DNA of 64,000 bases from assembly GCA_963576565.1 (NCBI GenBank), contig OY755039.1, positions 143,103,369-143,167,368 on the forward strand, given 5' to 3'. Below are positions 11,745-23,005 of this stretch, piece by piece. The notes beneath the pieces were generated by a model. That model made no database searches. It was not told the DNA's origin and saw nothing but the letters and a program-made list of their open reading frames with translations. This DNA is from Aspidapion aeneum (taxonomy: Eukaryota > Arthropoda > Insecta > Coleoptera > Brentidae). Position numbers and translations under genes: made by a program. Within the stretch, counting starts at the first letter, position 1, and every line of letters begins with the position of its first letter.

Positions 11745-12277
11745 TTTAGCCTTCTTCAATTCATCTTTGGACATACGCCTCCCCTAGTATCTACCACTCC
11801 TCTCTGTGTATCGCCGTGTTTATCCATCTAGTTCCCGCGTGTTTCTTCAAATCGTCCGCCCATCTCATTTGGGGTCTTCCTCTACATCTTTTATTTTCCC
11901 AAGGTCTCCAGTTTACTATACATTTCTTCCATCGAACGTCTTTCTGTCTGATATTATGACCGGCAAATTTCCATTTTAATTTTGCTACTTCTCCTCTGAC
12001 ATCTCTTACTTTTGTTTTATTTTTTATCTATTCATTATTTTTCTATCTGTTAGCTATACATGTAACATTTGTCTCTCCATTGATTTTTGGGCTAGGATCC
12101 ATAGGTAAGTACGAGAAGGATACATTGTTTATACACTTTCGTTTTGAGGTACTGAGGATTTTTTAAATTTTTTAATATGTAGCTTAAATTACTGAATGCT
12201 GTCTAGGCCAATCTTACTCGTCTCTTGATTTCAGCTGTTTGGTTTTCTTTTTTTAGTTTAATATTTTGTCCCCGGTA
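11745..12277 (-). pseudogene. RTE-A element, segment 4 (3' end of ORF)
   Basis: On the minus strand this encodes the C-terminal part of the RT polyprotein, matching the + strand copy at 705-1240, with frameshifts. The reading EQVEGYI...PGDKI continues directly across the fold-back insertion at 12278-14754, so this and the segment at 14757 were once contiguous. Confidence 0.8.
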
Positions 12278-14754
12278 TACAGGGTGTCCCAGAACTAATG
12301 GTTCATAGTTAAACTGTAGATTCCCTGGGTCAAAATATTACGATTTAGCCATACTTACCTTAGTCCAAAAGTTCGTACTAATCGAGATACAGGTTGTTAA
12401 ACTTTATTTTTTCAATTCGATTTTCTTTAATAACTTTTTTAATAATTAATATTTTTGCAAAAACTAACCAGCCTGTACATTTTTTTTTTAAATTGGCAGG
12501 ACGATTCCGTTGAAAAATTTGATGTACAATGTACAGGGTGTTCCTTAGACCACTACCAGTGCATAAAAATCAGTGTATTTTTGTTGTGCCCCGGTGCATA
12601 CCAGTTTTTATGTAAAATAATGGTTTTCCCATCCTTTTTATGTAAAAAAGTTATACTGTTTCAAAGTCGCTCAGAGCAACGGTTTTTGAGATTTTTGCAT
12701 TTAAAGTTTTTATTGCATGTGAGTGATATGCCGAATTTATGTATGATACTTTCTTCAATTCTTTCTACTAATTAATAATTTTGCACAAAAAATTCGGTTT
12801 GGTGGTTTTTGGGCATGGACAACTTAATTTTGGTAAAAAAATAAATATTATATCGTGTCAGTAGTGGGTCAGTACCGTTACATTAAAATAGGTCTAACTT
12901 TTTTGTTCCTCAGTGTATACAACATTATATTAAAAACATAAATTTTTTAATTTTATTTAAGTAAGAAAGTTATAGAGTTTAGATGTCGCTTAGAGGAACG
13001 GTTTTCAAGATATTTAAATTAGAAGTTTTTATTGTATGCGTAAAAGATTTTTGATTAAATTCTTACCTACTTCATATATATTAGCTATAATCAATACTTT
13101 TTTATAGCATTCTAAGATGTTTTCTTAAGAAATAATAAGTTAAAAAATATACAAGGTGGTTCTTGAATTATCATAAGTGTGTTATCATTGTTCGTTATTG
13201 CAACTGTGTAGGGCTTTGTTTTTAATGAGGAATAAAAACCTCTTCGTATTAGTTTTTTTTTTAAATGGTATGTACTATACTTTATTAATGCAAGTATTTT
13301 TTTATTGTTTTGAAAGAAAATTTTGATTAACAATAAAATTAATATTTTATTATTTATTTAAAAAAATATAACATTTCTTAAGCATGGCGCTCTCAGCAAC
13401 TAAGTTAAAATTTTTAAATTGACAAATAGTAAATCAAACTTAAAACTGTTTATTATTGTAGGCTAGATAAATACCCGAGAAAAACTATTTCAAAAAATTC
13501 AAAATGCTAGAGAGGCATTCAGAAATGCAAATCTTAATTTTAAAATCAGACGTTCGTATAATAAGCGAATAAACAAATGTATTCAGGTTAACGGTGGCCA
13601 TTTTGAACATTTATTGTAGATCTAAGTAGCCGTGGTGGCTCAGTGCGTTCGCGCATTGAACACGAGTGAGTTAAGGAATCTTGCTTGCTACAGTGGCGGG
13701 TTCGATCCCCGTCGGTTGCCGAGGTCGGGTGCGGCAGACAGTTATAGGATTCCTGGGGAGTGTAAAATGTAATATTGTCCTACCCCTTCATTCACGCCGG
13801 TAACCAGGCCGGATGAGGTCGGATATCTCGTGAAGGCGGACTTTGTTACACACTCCTTCAGTCGGTAGGCCATTCTAAGGGACAAAAGGACCGGATAAAA
13901 AAAATACCCGGTCTGGGGTTCCAAAGGTGGCCGATGACCCGTGCAATTAGGCGTTCCGAAATGGCGGCCTTAGTGTCGGCGAAAGAGTCACGGTTACCAA
14001 ATCAGGAAAAAAAAATAAAAATTGTAGATTTTTTTTTTGTTTTTCTATCTAAAAATTTGTTGTTGCAATAAAATATGTAATAATTATTTAATAATTAAAA
14101 TAATATTCTGTTTAAAAAACTGCTTAAGGCACAAAAAAATACACTGATGATTTTAATGCAATGTTAGTGGTCCAAAGAAGACCCTGTACATTGTACATCA
14201 AATTTTTCAACGGAATCGTCTTGCAAATTTCAGAAGAACCTACATGCTGGTTAGTTTTTGCAAAAATATTAATAGTAGCATGAATTGAAGAAAGTATTAT
14301 ACATAAATTAGGCATATCACTCAAATGCAATAAAAACTTTAAATGCAAAAATTTCAAAAACCGTTGCTCTGAGCGACTTTAAAACAGTATAACTTTTTTA
14401 CATAAAAGGATGGGAAAACCATTATTTTACATAAAAACTGGTATACACCGAGGCACAAAAAAAAGTCACTGATTTTAATGCAATGCTAGTGGTCCAGGGA
14501 ACACTCTATACACTGTACTTCAAAATTTTTAACGGAATCGTCTTGCCAATTTCAAAAAAACCTACATGCTGGTTATTTTTTGCAAAAATATTAATTAGTA
14601 AAAAAGTTATTAAAGAAAATCGAATTAAAAAAATAAAGTTTAACACCCTGTATCTCGGTTAGTACGAACTTTTGGACTAAGGTAAGTGTGGCTAAATCGT
14701 AACCCAGGAAATCTACAGTTTAACTATGTACCATTAGTTCTGGGACACCCTGTA
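12278..14754. mobile_element. Giant fold-back element FB1
   Basis: The ends TACAGGGTGTCCCAGAACTA and its complement extend into arms of roughly 500 bp (about 12278-12780 and 14120-14754). It is flanked by TA on both sides. Removing it restores the RTE-A reading frame exactly, which fixes both boundaries. The interior holds a SINE (13624-14010) and AT-rich filler. No transposase was seen. A degraded relative lies at 57020-58375. Confidence 0.85.
13624..14010 (+). mobile_element. SINE nested in FB1
   Basis: The head is tRNA-like: box A GTGGCTCAGTGCG and box B GGGTTCGATCCCC. A body of about 300 bp follows, with CGGATGAGGTCGGATATC and CCGATGACCCGTGCAATTAG. Its gene-like features are limited to the Pol III promoter. 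No flanking target duplication was established. Confidence 0.7.
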
Positions 14755-14756
14755 TA

Positions 14757-15223
14757 TCCCTCTACTTGTTCTATTTTCTTTTGGTTTAATCTGATCGTGA
14801 TATCTTCATCCATGTTTCTTATGTTTTAGTTTTAGTGTAGTTCATAATCAAGCCTATATTTTTAGCTGCTTTATCCAGTTCTACCAGCATTCTTATCAGT
14901 TCTTCTTTCTTATCTGTTATTAAGAAGATTTTGTCAGCATATCTTAGGTGGTTCAAGTATTGTCCGCTTACTTTGATGCCTATTTCTTCCCAATCTAAGT
15001 TTTTAAAAACATCTTCTAGGGTCTGGTTAAATAGTTTAAATATTGTTGCTTTGCTATATTATATTGGGTATTAGGTCTGTGTATCTGGGATCTATTCGGC
15101 TATTAATTAAAGATGCCTTCTAGTGCTCAATGTTATCGAAAGATTTTCGAAGTCTATAACGCAATATATAGTGGAATGTTGTATTCGTTGGCTCGTTCTA
15201 TTAGGATTTACATGGTGGTCAAC
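14757..15223 (-). pseudogene. RTE-A element, segment 3 (RT palm)
   Basis: Read on the minus strand it gives pieces of the RT catalytic region: a diverged SLNYLTRP...KMFLKT segment, a YADD-region equivalent (TT*DMLTKS), and KNMDEDITIRLNQKK leading into the EQVEGY junction. It is bounded by FB1 on one side and FB2 on the other. Stops and frameshifts show it is dead. Confidence 0.75.
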
Positions 15224-15225
15224 TG

Positions 15226-16741
15226 TACAGCGTGTCCCATTTTCGATGGGATTAAATGGGAAACTCGGTTATTATTAAAGATATTGATTTTCTGATTGCA
15301 CCTTACCGTGCTTTTTTTTTGAGCCCTTAAAAATGGTGTAATCAGATTTTTGCTATACCCCGTGGTTTCGCTAATACAGGGAGTTTTTGAAAAAATTGTA
15401 TTTTAATTAATTCCTTGTATCTCGCTTATTTTGCAAGATATTTTTATTCTGTAAAAACCTTTCTATGGCAACTTTTTTAGAGCAAAATAATGACGTTGTC
15501 AATTTTTTAAAATATTGTTTAGTTTTTGAGATATGGTATTTATAATAAAAAAATTAAATACGGACCTGGATTTTTTTTATTACTGTTTTGATTGGTTCCA
15601 TGCTATTATTACCTTAAAATAATAAAACTTTAATATTTTTTTGATTAAGGTTAAAAAAAACTATTTAATATTTGAAAAAAAAATTATAGTCGCAGATTCC
15701 AACTGGAAATTTCCAACGTAATTATAAATTAAAAATTGCAAGACACACACTAGTTGAACGATTTTTAGTATATCTGTTTTGCAATGATAATTAAAAGATT
15801 TATAAATAAAGTAAAAAACGTTAAAAAGTTACAAAAATAATATCATACTAATTATTTAATGTAGCACAGCAGGTCGTGAAATTTACAAAACAAAAGCGTG
15901 GAATTGACATTATTATTTTACTTGTCATTTTTGTGCATGGCTTACAATTATTTTAAACTGGCTAGAAATCGACCATATCCAGATTTTGAAAAATGTGATA
16001 TGTTTGACTGCTTCATTCAAGCAGAAATATTTTTATGCAAAATGCGTTAAGAAAAATTACTCAAAAATGCCAACAATGTCTTAAACATAATGGCAATCAG
16101 AAAAATTAGTTATTTTTTGTAATTTGTTTTTTTTTGTATTTTTCGTAGACTTTGTTTCAAATAAATCTGTAAATTAACGTAAAACCATTTTAATATGCTA
16201 AGTATCAAAACAGTTAAACTAAAAATTGTTTAACTAGCAATTTTTAATTTATATTTATGTTGGAAATATCCAGGTTCGGACTAATTTTTTTTTTAATATT
16301 AAATATTTTTTTTACCTTAAAACAAAAATTTTTAAAATTTTTATTTTTTTTATGATAATACTAGCATGAAACCAATCAAAATAGTAATAAAAAAAATCCA
16401 GGTCCGTATTTAATTTTTTTATGATAAATACCATATCTCAAAAACTAAACAATATTCCAAAAAGTTGACAACGTCATTATTTTCTTCTAAAAAAGTTGCC
16501 ATGAAAAGGTTTTTACAGAATAAAAATATCTCGCAAAATAAGCGAGATAGAAGGGATTATTAAAAATACAATTTTTTCAAAAACTCCCTGTATGAGCGAA
16601 ACTACGGGGTATAGCAAAAATCTGATTACGCCATTTTTAAGGGCTCAAAAAAAGAGCACGATAAGGTGCAATCAGAAAATCAATATCTTTAATAATAACC
16701 GAGTTTCCCATTTAATCCCATCGAAAATGGGACACGCTGTA
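15226..16741. mobile_element. Giant fold-back element FB2
   Basis: The ends TACAGCGTGTCCCATTTTCG and its complement start inverted arms of about 380 bp (15226-15610 and 16365-16741). The spacer is AT-rich. It interrupts the RTE-A RT domain. Part of a second copy is visible at 20099-20180 and 20891-20960. It has no coding capacity. Confidence 0.85.
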
Positions 16742-16852
16742 CAGAAACATTTTCTGAAGCCTGCTTATTCTTTTGATTGATATCCGTCAAATTTTGTAGT
16801 TAGTCTATCTGTTAATATTTTTGTGAAAAGCTTGCTTATAGGTCGATAGTTT
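16742..16852 (-). pseudogene. RTE-A element, segment 2
   Basis: The minus-strand reading YRPISKLFTKILTDRL, then TTKFDGYQSKE, stop, AGFRK is the conserved N-terminal part of a non-LTR reverse transcriptase (the NYRPIS and EQAGFR motifs). It is trapped between FB2 and the AGCTCACAC element. Confidence 0.85.
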
Positions 16853-18160
16853 TAGCTCACACATATACTATACTATAGTAGTGTGAACTATGGTGATTTT
16901 TTCGAGAAAAAAAAAGTTGCTCCGATTTCAAAAATGTTTATATATCTTTGCGTTTCACATGATTTTGAAACTTTTTTGTCGCGCCGTCTGTCTGTTTGTC
17001 TGTAACGACCAACGCGTTGGAAGAAAATGATCAAGTTTTTATTAAAGATATAAAACTTGGTGGAAGCATTATCCGAAATTGCAAAGAACCAAATTCATTT
17101 ATGGTAGAAATAGAAGATGGTGATATTTTCAGAAGAAATCGCAAATTTTTGATTAAACTTCCAAGTAAAACTGAAGACTTGACTAAAAAGGAGAAAAAGA
17201 CACAAAATAAGACTAATGAAAATAAAAAGACCAAAGATGAAACACAAAAAGAAGAAAATACAGAAGGGAGAGAAAAGAGAGAAAGAAGAAAACCAAAGAA
17301 GTTCAATGATTATGTGATGTAATAATGATTTGTTTATTTCATATAAGTGATTTGTGTTTTCTTTATATTAATCTCAAATTAAGTGATTTCTTAGTTTAGG
17401 AATTTGTTTTCTTTAATTTAGATTTTTGTAAAAAGAAAAATTAAAAAAGAAAAGGAGATGTACAGTAGGTGTTTCATAAACCACTTTTATTTGTGATTCC
17501 AAGATTGTTGTCAATTGATCAGCTGTTAGGTTAGGGAAAAAGATTGTTTTTTGGGTCTCATAAAATACACATTTAGTTTAAAACGCTCTTGAGTTTTTAT
17601 TAAATTAAAGTTACATAAAACTACAATAATATAAAAGGCTTAATAGAGACAATCGTACAACCAACTCAAAAACCGCTTGGCCGATTTTAATGAAATTTGG
17701 TACCTAGGCTGGGTCTTGGGTCGAGATGGTCCCGTTTAAAAATGAACAAAATCCACCGAACAAAAGCCAAACATGTGAAAATATGGCGTGTGTGATATCA
17801 AACGAAAGGTAATTGAGTATGGAGTTAAACAAAATACATTTTAGTTTTTTTTTCTTCAAAAAGGGTGGGGGTAAATTTCAAAAATTAGAGTTTACGTGAA
17901 AATATGGCGTGTGTGATATCAAACGAAAGGTAATTGAGTTCGAAGTTAAACAAAATACATTTAGTTTCTGTTTTTTTAAGGGTGGGGGTAGGTTTAAAAA
18001 ATTTGAGTCAAAACATGGCTTGTGTGGTATCAAACAAAAGGTAATTTAGTCTGGAGTTGAATAAGATATATTTCAAGTTTTAGTTTTATTAGCTCGCACG
18101 TACACTATAGCTATAGTACCTAGTGTGAGCTTAGGGGCCCATATATTGGCAGAGTATTTT
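16853..18160 (+). repeat. AGCTCACAC hairpin-ended element, copy B, split
   Basis: The 5' hairpin (AGCTCACACATATACTATAC) is at 16854-16890 and the 3' hairpin with the TTAGGGGCCCATATATTGGC end at 18091-18155. About 650 bp of a Gypsy-type LTR element interrupts it near 17016-17662. The internal repeats resume afterward (AATTGAGT...AACAAAATACATTT units). It is inserted in RTE-A. Confidence 0.8.
17016..17662 (+). pseudogene. Gypsy-type LTR retrotransposon, 3' fragment
   Basis: An open frame to 17322 reads EENDQVFIKDIKLGGSIIRN, then EPNSFMVEIEDGD and RRNRKFLIKLP, then a long Lys/Glu-rich tail. This matches the C-terminal end of an LTR-retrotransposon integrase. After a purine-rich tract (AAAAAGAAAAGGAGA), a probable 3' LTR of about 200 bp runs from TGTACAGTAGG (17459) to AATCGTACA (about 17658). 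No 5' part is present. The family assignment is an inference from the integrase tail. Confidence 0.65.
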
Positions 18161-18960
18161 AGGGGTGCTCTATCGCCGTTCTTGTGTAGAATAATGGTTA
18201 TTAATTCTTTCCAGTTGTTTGGGATTATTTTTTCTCTTAGTATTTTAGGGAGAATAGGGAGAGATTAACTACAGCTTTACCACCGTACTTGAGCATTTCT
18301 GCCGTTACTCCGTTTTTTCAGGTGATTTTTCCTTATCTTTAATGCTCTGTTTATTTCCGCTTTGCTTATTTCAGGTTGTAACTCTGAATTTATGTTCTTT
18401 ATTTTTGTTTGGAGTTTCTTCATGGTTTCTCGCGATGGTTTCCTTTTTGTTTGGTATAATTCTGTATAGAATAGTTGTGTGATATATATGATATCCTCTT
18501 TAACGTTAGATTCCATGCTGTTCATATCCTTCATTTTAATTCTTTCGTGTCTACCGTAGACATTTCATATTTCTTTATTTATTTCTTGGCTCTTTATCTT
18601 ATTTTCTTTTATCATTTTTCTTATAGTTTTATTTATTTCTGTGTACTCTATAGATGTTCTGTTCCCTTCTCTCTCGAGTGTCCGTCTTTTTTCCATCAGT
18701 TTCTTTATGTGCGATATCTTTTCCTACTTTGGTCATAGCTCTTATCATTGTATCATTTATTTCATCTATATTTTCATTTTCGCATCTTAAGTTTTGGGTT
18801 AGCTGTTCCTTTAGCCTTTCTTTGTATATAGCCTTATTTTATGTAAGTTTATTCATGTCAAGTTGTTCATTAATTTTTCTTTTCATTTCGAAGTTGCTAT
18901 CAATGCAGATTCTTGTTCTGGCCATCCTGTGATCACTGCCTGTAAAACTGTTTAGGATTG
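18161..18960 (-). pseudogene. RTE-A element, segment 1 (endonuclease end and linker)
   Basis: On the minus strand it gives FTGSDHRMARTRICI, which looks like the end of an APE-type endonuclease (SDH motif). A Lys-rich linker follows, then NEITTEMLKYGGKAVVNL-like and ELITIILHKNGDRAP readings, which lead into the RT domain of segment 2. The element is 5' truncated within the endonuclease at about 18955. Confidence 0.8.
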
Positions 18961-19678
18961 TTTCCACCGAATCTAGCTGGCAAATTGTCTGCAATAAGCA
19001 GACACAGCCAATAAGTAAAAACGAAACGAACGAGGAAGTCTATGAAATCTGCAACAGGACGCTTCTGCGACTAAAAATATTCGTCGAAAAGATAAGCTTT
19101 ATTTTTATACACATTATTCAACAGCTTTTATTGGAACTTGGCAAAGGTTTTTATTAAAAATTTGAGAAAAACATCTAGCAGACACAACACTAGTTTCGCT
19201 GTTGATGGATTTAAACTAAATAAAAAGCCTTTTTGCTATTTTAAAACGATCAAACTTTAAAAAGGCAATCGTATTATCTGTAAAACAATGTATGAAACAA
19301 TGGATGAAACAAAAATAAATATTTTGGTAATGACTGCACCAATTTCAATGATTTCAGAATCATTGTGGCCGGCGCACGGTGGAATGGCTCTGTGTTACAT
19401 GTTGGACATTGGGTACAATATGGTATGCGAATATGGTTTTTGAATAGGGTAGGGGGAAATGACAGGAAGGGAGATGGGTGGGAGCAGGGAGAACTACAAA
19501 GTAACTACAGCAAATTAGTTTGCAATGGGTAATTAGGAATTTCATAAAAAAAAATCGCCTAAAATTTCGATAATTTGTATGCCTTAAAGCCTACATCATG
19601 TGACAAAATGGCGTCTGCAGACCGCCATGTTGATTCCTGTTTAAAAAACACCTAATAAAATGTTTAATTTTTTTACAG
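18961..19678. other. Intron with SINE scrap, otherwise unclassified
   Basis: 18965-19035 resembles the 3' end of the SINE at 50681-51115 (ATTGTCTGCAATAA then AAAACGAAACGA). 19240-19360 is similar to 23585-23675 (GGCAATCGTAT and GATGAAACAAAAATAA). No gene was seen before the acceptor of the next exon. Confidence 0.45.
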
Positions 19679-19941
19679 TTGAAGTATTGGAAGCGGACGA
19701 CCCCTTTTACGCGAACGCTGTCGAACCCAGCAGCCCCCCAAAAGTTTCACGCGAGACAAAGAGTCAATCGCCTCCAGTAACCCCAGCCCGCTCCCCTCAA
19801 AGCCCCTCCGCAACTTCAATGTACAACAATCAAGCTGGGGGACAACCCCAGCACCAAAGCATGGGACCTCCTGCGGGACAGGGGGTCGCCCCCCCGCACC
19901 AACGTATTCCCGGAATTAACGGAGATATGCCTTATGTTAGG
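19679..19941 (+). CDS. dl: dorsal exon before the Rel domain
   Basis: The acceptor is TTTTTTACAG and the donor GTAAGA. The exon is 263 bp, starts with two bases completing a codon, and ends in phase 0. It encodes EVLEADDPFYANAVEPSS, a Ser/Pro-rich stretch (TPARSPQSPSATS), a Gln/Gly/Pro-rich stretch, and ends INGDMPYVR. The PYV(K/R) ending is the usual lead-in to the Rel homology domain in Dorsal. The region is low complexity and probably disordered. Several Ser-Pro pairs could be kinase sites, but that is only a possibility. A read-through ORF beginning at a methionine in the intron (19660) is not the real start. Confidence 0.9.
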
Positions 19942-20098
19942 GTAAGATATCAATTTTTTTAAATCTTTTAGATTTGAGAGAGAACTGTGTTTTTTTTTGT
20001 GTAACCACACTTAATGTGTATGTGTGTATTTAATTGATTTAAATGTAAAAACAGTAACAAAAACCTAGGCTTTTATTAATTTGAGTAATTTTTTTTGG

Positions 20099-20180
20099 TA
20101 CAGCACCATTTTTGATGGGATTAAATGGGAAACTAGGTTATTATTAAAGATAGCAATCTGCTGATTTTTCCATACCTGGT
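20099..20180 (+). repeat. FB2 fold-back fragment, left piece
   Basis: It matches the FB2 end closely, including ATTAAATGGGAAACTAGGTT and TATTATTAAAGATA. It is cut at 20180 by the AGCTCACAC element and resumes at 20891-20960 (AGCTCTTAAAATTGGAATTA and ATACCCCGTAG). A possible far end (TTTAATCCTATCGAAAACGG) lies near 22480. Confidence 0.65.
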
Positions 20181-20890
20181 TTTTAGCTCACACATATACT
20201 ATACTATAGTAGTGTGAGCTATGGTGATCCTAATTTTTTCGAGAAAAAAAAAGTTGCTCCGATTTCAAAAATTTTTATATATCTTTGCGTTTCAGATGAT
20301 TTTGAAACTTTTTTGTTGCGCCGTCTGTCTGTCTGTCTGTAACGACCAACGCGCATAACTCAAAAACCGCTTGGCCGATTTTAATGAAATTTGGTACCTA
20401 GGCTGGATTTTCGGCCGAGATGGTCCCATTTGAACAAAATCCACCGAACACAAACCAAATAAAAGGGTGGGGGTAGATTTCAAAAATTAGAGTTTATAAG
20501 GAAATATGGCGTGTGTGATATCAAACGAAAGGTAATTGAGTCTGGAGTTAAACAAAATACATTTTAATTTATTTAAAAAAAAGGGTGGGGGTATATTTCA
20601 AAAATTAGAGTTTAAGTGAAAATATGGCGTGTGTGATATCAAACTAAAGGTAATTGAGTCCGGAGTTTAACAAAATACATTTTAGTTTTTGTTTTTTTTA
20701 AGGGTGGGGGTAGATTTCAAAAATTTGAGTTTAAGTCAATACATGGCTTGTGTGGTATCAAACAAAAGGTAATTTAGTCTGGAGTTGAATAAAATATATT
20801 TTAGTTTTTAGTTATATTAGCTCACACCTACACTATAACTATAGTACCTAGTGTGAGCTTAGGGGCCCATATATTGGCAGAGTATTTTTT
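20181..20890 (+). repeat. AGCTCACAC hairpin-ended element, copy C
   Basis: A complete copy with both terminal hairpins, a TCTG microsatellite at 20320-20341, and about three internal tandem units (each with GGTAATTGAGT or GGTAATTTAGT). It is inserted in an FB2 copy. Confidence 0.8.
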
Positions 20891-21030
20891 TGAGCTCTTA
20901 AAATTGGAATTATCAGATTTTTTCCATACCCCGTAGTTTTTATTAAAAACTAACAAATATTTTTTTACATATCAAAAAACACCAATTCAAGTTTATTTCT
21001 GAATTTTTTTTTATTATAATTATGTATATA

Positions 21031-21187
21031 CAGTGGCGTATATACGGGGGGGGGCCCGGGCCCCCCCGAAGCTAAGATTTTTTTAGATATTTTCAACATA
21101 TTTAATGAATACAAACATAAAATAGCCTAAAATACGGCCTTATAAGGTCTCGCCCCCCCTCGAAACTTTTTTCTATATACGCCACTG
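21031..21187. mobile_element. hAT MITE
   Basis: The ends CAGTGGCGTATATACGG and TATATACGCCACTG are near-perfect inverted repeats. Flanking octamers TGTATATA and TGTATATC match at 7 of 8 positions. The G-run and C-run next to the ends can pair. Confidence 0.75.
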
Positions 21188-21284
21188 TGTATATCAAACA
21201 CTACATCTTCTGTCAATTATCTGATAAATAGGTTTCACCTATTTTTTTATTCTTTTTGATTTACCGTATAAAAGCTTAATAGCC

Positions 21285-21490
21285 GAATAGATCACAGATA
21301 CGCAGAGTTAATGGCCAATATATATAAATATAACGAAGGAAGGAACCAAGCCAATCCGCATAAGAAAAGGTGTCACAATATTCCCTAAACTATTTAATCA
21401 GGCCCTAGAAGATGGTTTTAAAAACTTAGATTGAGAAGAAATAGGGAAAAGTAAACGGACAATATTTGAACCACATAAGATATGCTGATG
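21285..21490 (+). pseudogene. RTE-A fragment
   Basis: It reads HRYAELMANIYKYN, a degraded KLFNQALED region, and NGQYLNHIRYADD. This is the RT palm including the catalytic YADD. It is cut off by the MITE that starts at about 21494. Confidence 0.75.
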
Positions 21491-21493
21491 ATC

Positions 21494-21723
21494 AGCAGCG
21501 TAGCGTGCCTGAAGGGGCGGGGGGGCAGACAGCTCAAAAGGGCGCATCAAAAATCTTGCGACCAATAAAAAAAAAAGGTTATCATGTCTTGAGTTACCTT
21601 TGCCGCCCTCCTAATTTGCCGTTGCCGGCCCTGCTATGTAATACAGATTAGGTACCCTCCCAGGGGGGGGGGGGTTCGGTGGGGTCGACATAACCCCCGC
21701 GCCCTTCACACACTACGCCACTG
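21494..21723. mobile_element. hAT-like MITE with GC-rich ends, copy 1
   Basis: It begins CAGCGTAGCGTGCCTGAAG and ends CACTACGCCACTG. The interior includes ATCATGTCTTGAGTTACCTTTGCCGCCC. A second copy at 22074-22300 flanks the other side of a tandem duplication. The full-length relative is at 32401-32799. Confidence 0.65.
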
Positions 21724-22072
21724 TTCCCTACCCTAAAATTCGCTAAATGACGTTTTTCCGAATCTTAACCTAGGGTGTCGGTTTTTAGCATCTCTATGGC
21801 CTCACCATACTGTAACTCGGTGCTTTTGTTAATAAACTGTATAGTTTTTGAAATATGAATTTTCAAAATTTTGCCATTTTGGTCTTATGGGATTCCCTAC
21901 CCTAAAATTCGCTAAATGACGTTTTTCCGAATCTTAACCCAGGGTGTGGGTTTTTTCGCATCTCTATGGCCCCATCATACTGTAACTCGGTGCTTTTGTT
22001 GATAAAATGTATAGTTTTTGAAATATGAATTTTCAAAATTTTGCCATTTTGGTCTTATGGGATTCCCCACCA
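21724..22072 (+). repeat. Tandem duplication, unit about 169 bp
   Basis: Two nearly identical units begin CCCTACCCTAAAATTCGC and include CTGTAACTCGGTGCTTTTGT. They lie between two copies of the same MITE. The units probably duplicated together with the MITE. Confidence 0.8.
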
Positions 22073-22073
22073 G

Positions 22074-22300
22074 CGGCGTAGCGTGCCTGAAGGGGCGGGG
22101 GGCCGACAACTCAAAAGGGCGCCCATCAAAAATCTTGCGACCAAAAAAAAAAAGGTCATCATGTCTTTAGTTTCCTTTGCCGCCCTCTTAATTTGCCGTT
22201 GCCGGCCCTGCTATACTTAATAAACCTTAGGGCGCTTCGGGCACCCATGGGGCGCCAGTACCCTCGGGGCGGTTCGGTCGGGGGGCGACAAGCAAAGCCA
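22074..22300. mobile_element. hAT-like MITE with GC-rich ends, copy 2
   Basis: Same family as 21494-21723 (CAGCGGCGTAGCGTGCCTG). The right end is truncated near 22290. Confidence 0.6.
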
Positions 22301-22559
22301 AATTTAATAATACAGTCGCTAACTTCCATTTAATAAATGCCGACACTAATAATCCGGTTTTTAAATACACAAAGGCCGAATTTTGAAGCAAAGCAGCTGG
22401 TTTTTATATGTAAATATGTCACCATAGGGTCGATTTTAAAATAAGGTTAGGTTTTATTCCAATAAGTGTCTATTTCCATTTAATCCTATCGAAAACGGGA
22501 CCCAAAAAAATAGGTAAATACCGAATAAGCCAAAATAGCTAGGAACGTTAAAATAGAAC

Positions 22560-23005
22560 CTATATTAGATAGTTAAAGTTGTGCTACGTATTTTTACGTA
22601 AGCATAAGATTTGACAGATACGCAAGCGCACTTCGTCACACCGTCGTCAAGGTCACGTTAGGAGCTTACGTATTTACGTTAGCTTACGGCAGTCTGCGGA
22701 CACCTTAACGTTACCAAAGAATAGAATTGGTTGATTGACCGATCGAAAAATGAGGCCCAGACGATAATTTCCGCTTCCAGTACAAACGATTCTTTGTAAA
22801 TATATTCCTACTGTAGTTGAAAGGACAAAAAACAAAATTGTAACATCAAAAAAACACAGTGCCGCATTCCATATTCTCTGCTATTAGTAGACTTGTTATG
22901 GTAACGTAAAAACATTCAACTTAAACTCAAATTTGAAACAAAATGTAGAGCGCTTAACGTTCAGTTTTACGTAAAAATACGTAGCACAACTTAAACTATC
23001 TATTT
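22560..23005. mobile_element. MITE with long inverted ends
   Basis: AGTTGTGCTACGTATTTTTA near 22580 is matched in reverse by AAATACGTAGCACAACTTAA near 22985. The interior is rich in TTACGTA motifs. It has no coding capacity and the superfamily is unknown. Confidence 0.7.

Noticed and set aside
16996..17322. Host gene coding a Lys/Glu-rich protein
   Set aside because: It reads as the end of an LTR-retrotransposon integrase and is followed by an LTR-like sequence.
18475..18932. Hydrophobic ORFs that look like membrane proteins
   Set aside because: They are antisense shadows of the AT-rich RTE-A linker.
19660..19962. A 100-residue gene starting at the methionine in the intron
   Set aside because: The first seven codons overlap the polypyrimidine tract and AG acceptor; the true reading enters from the upstream exon.
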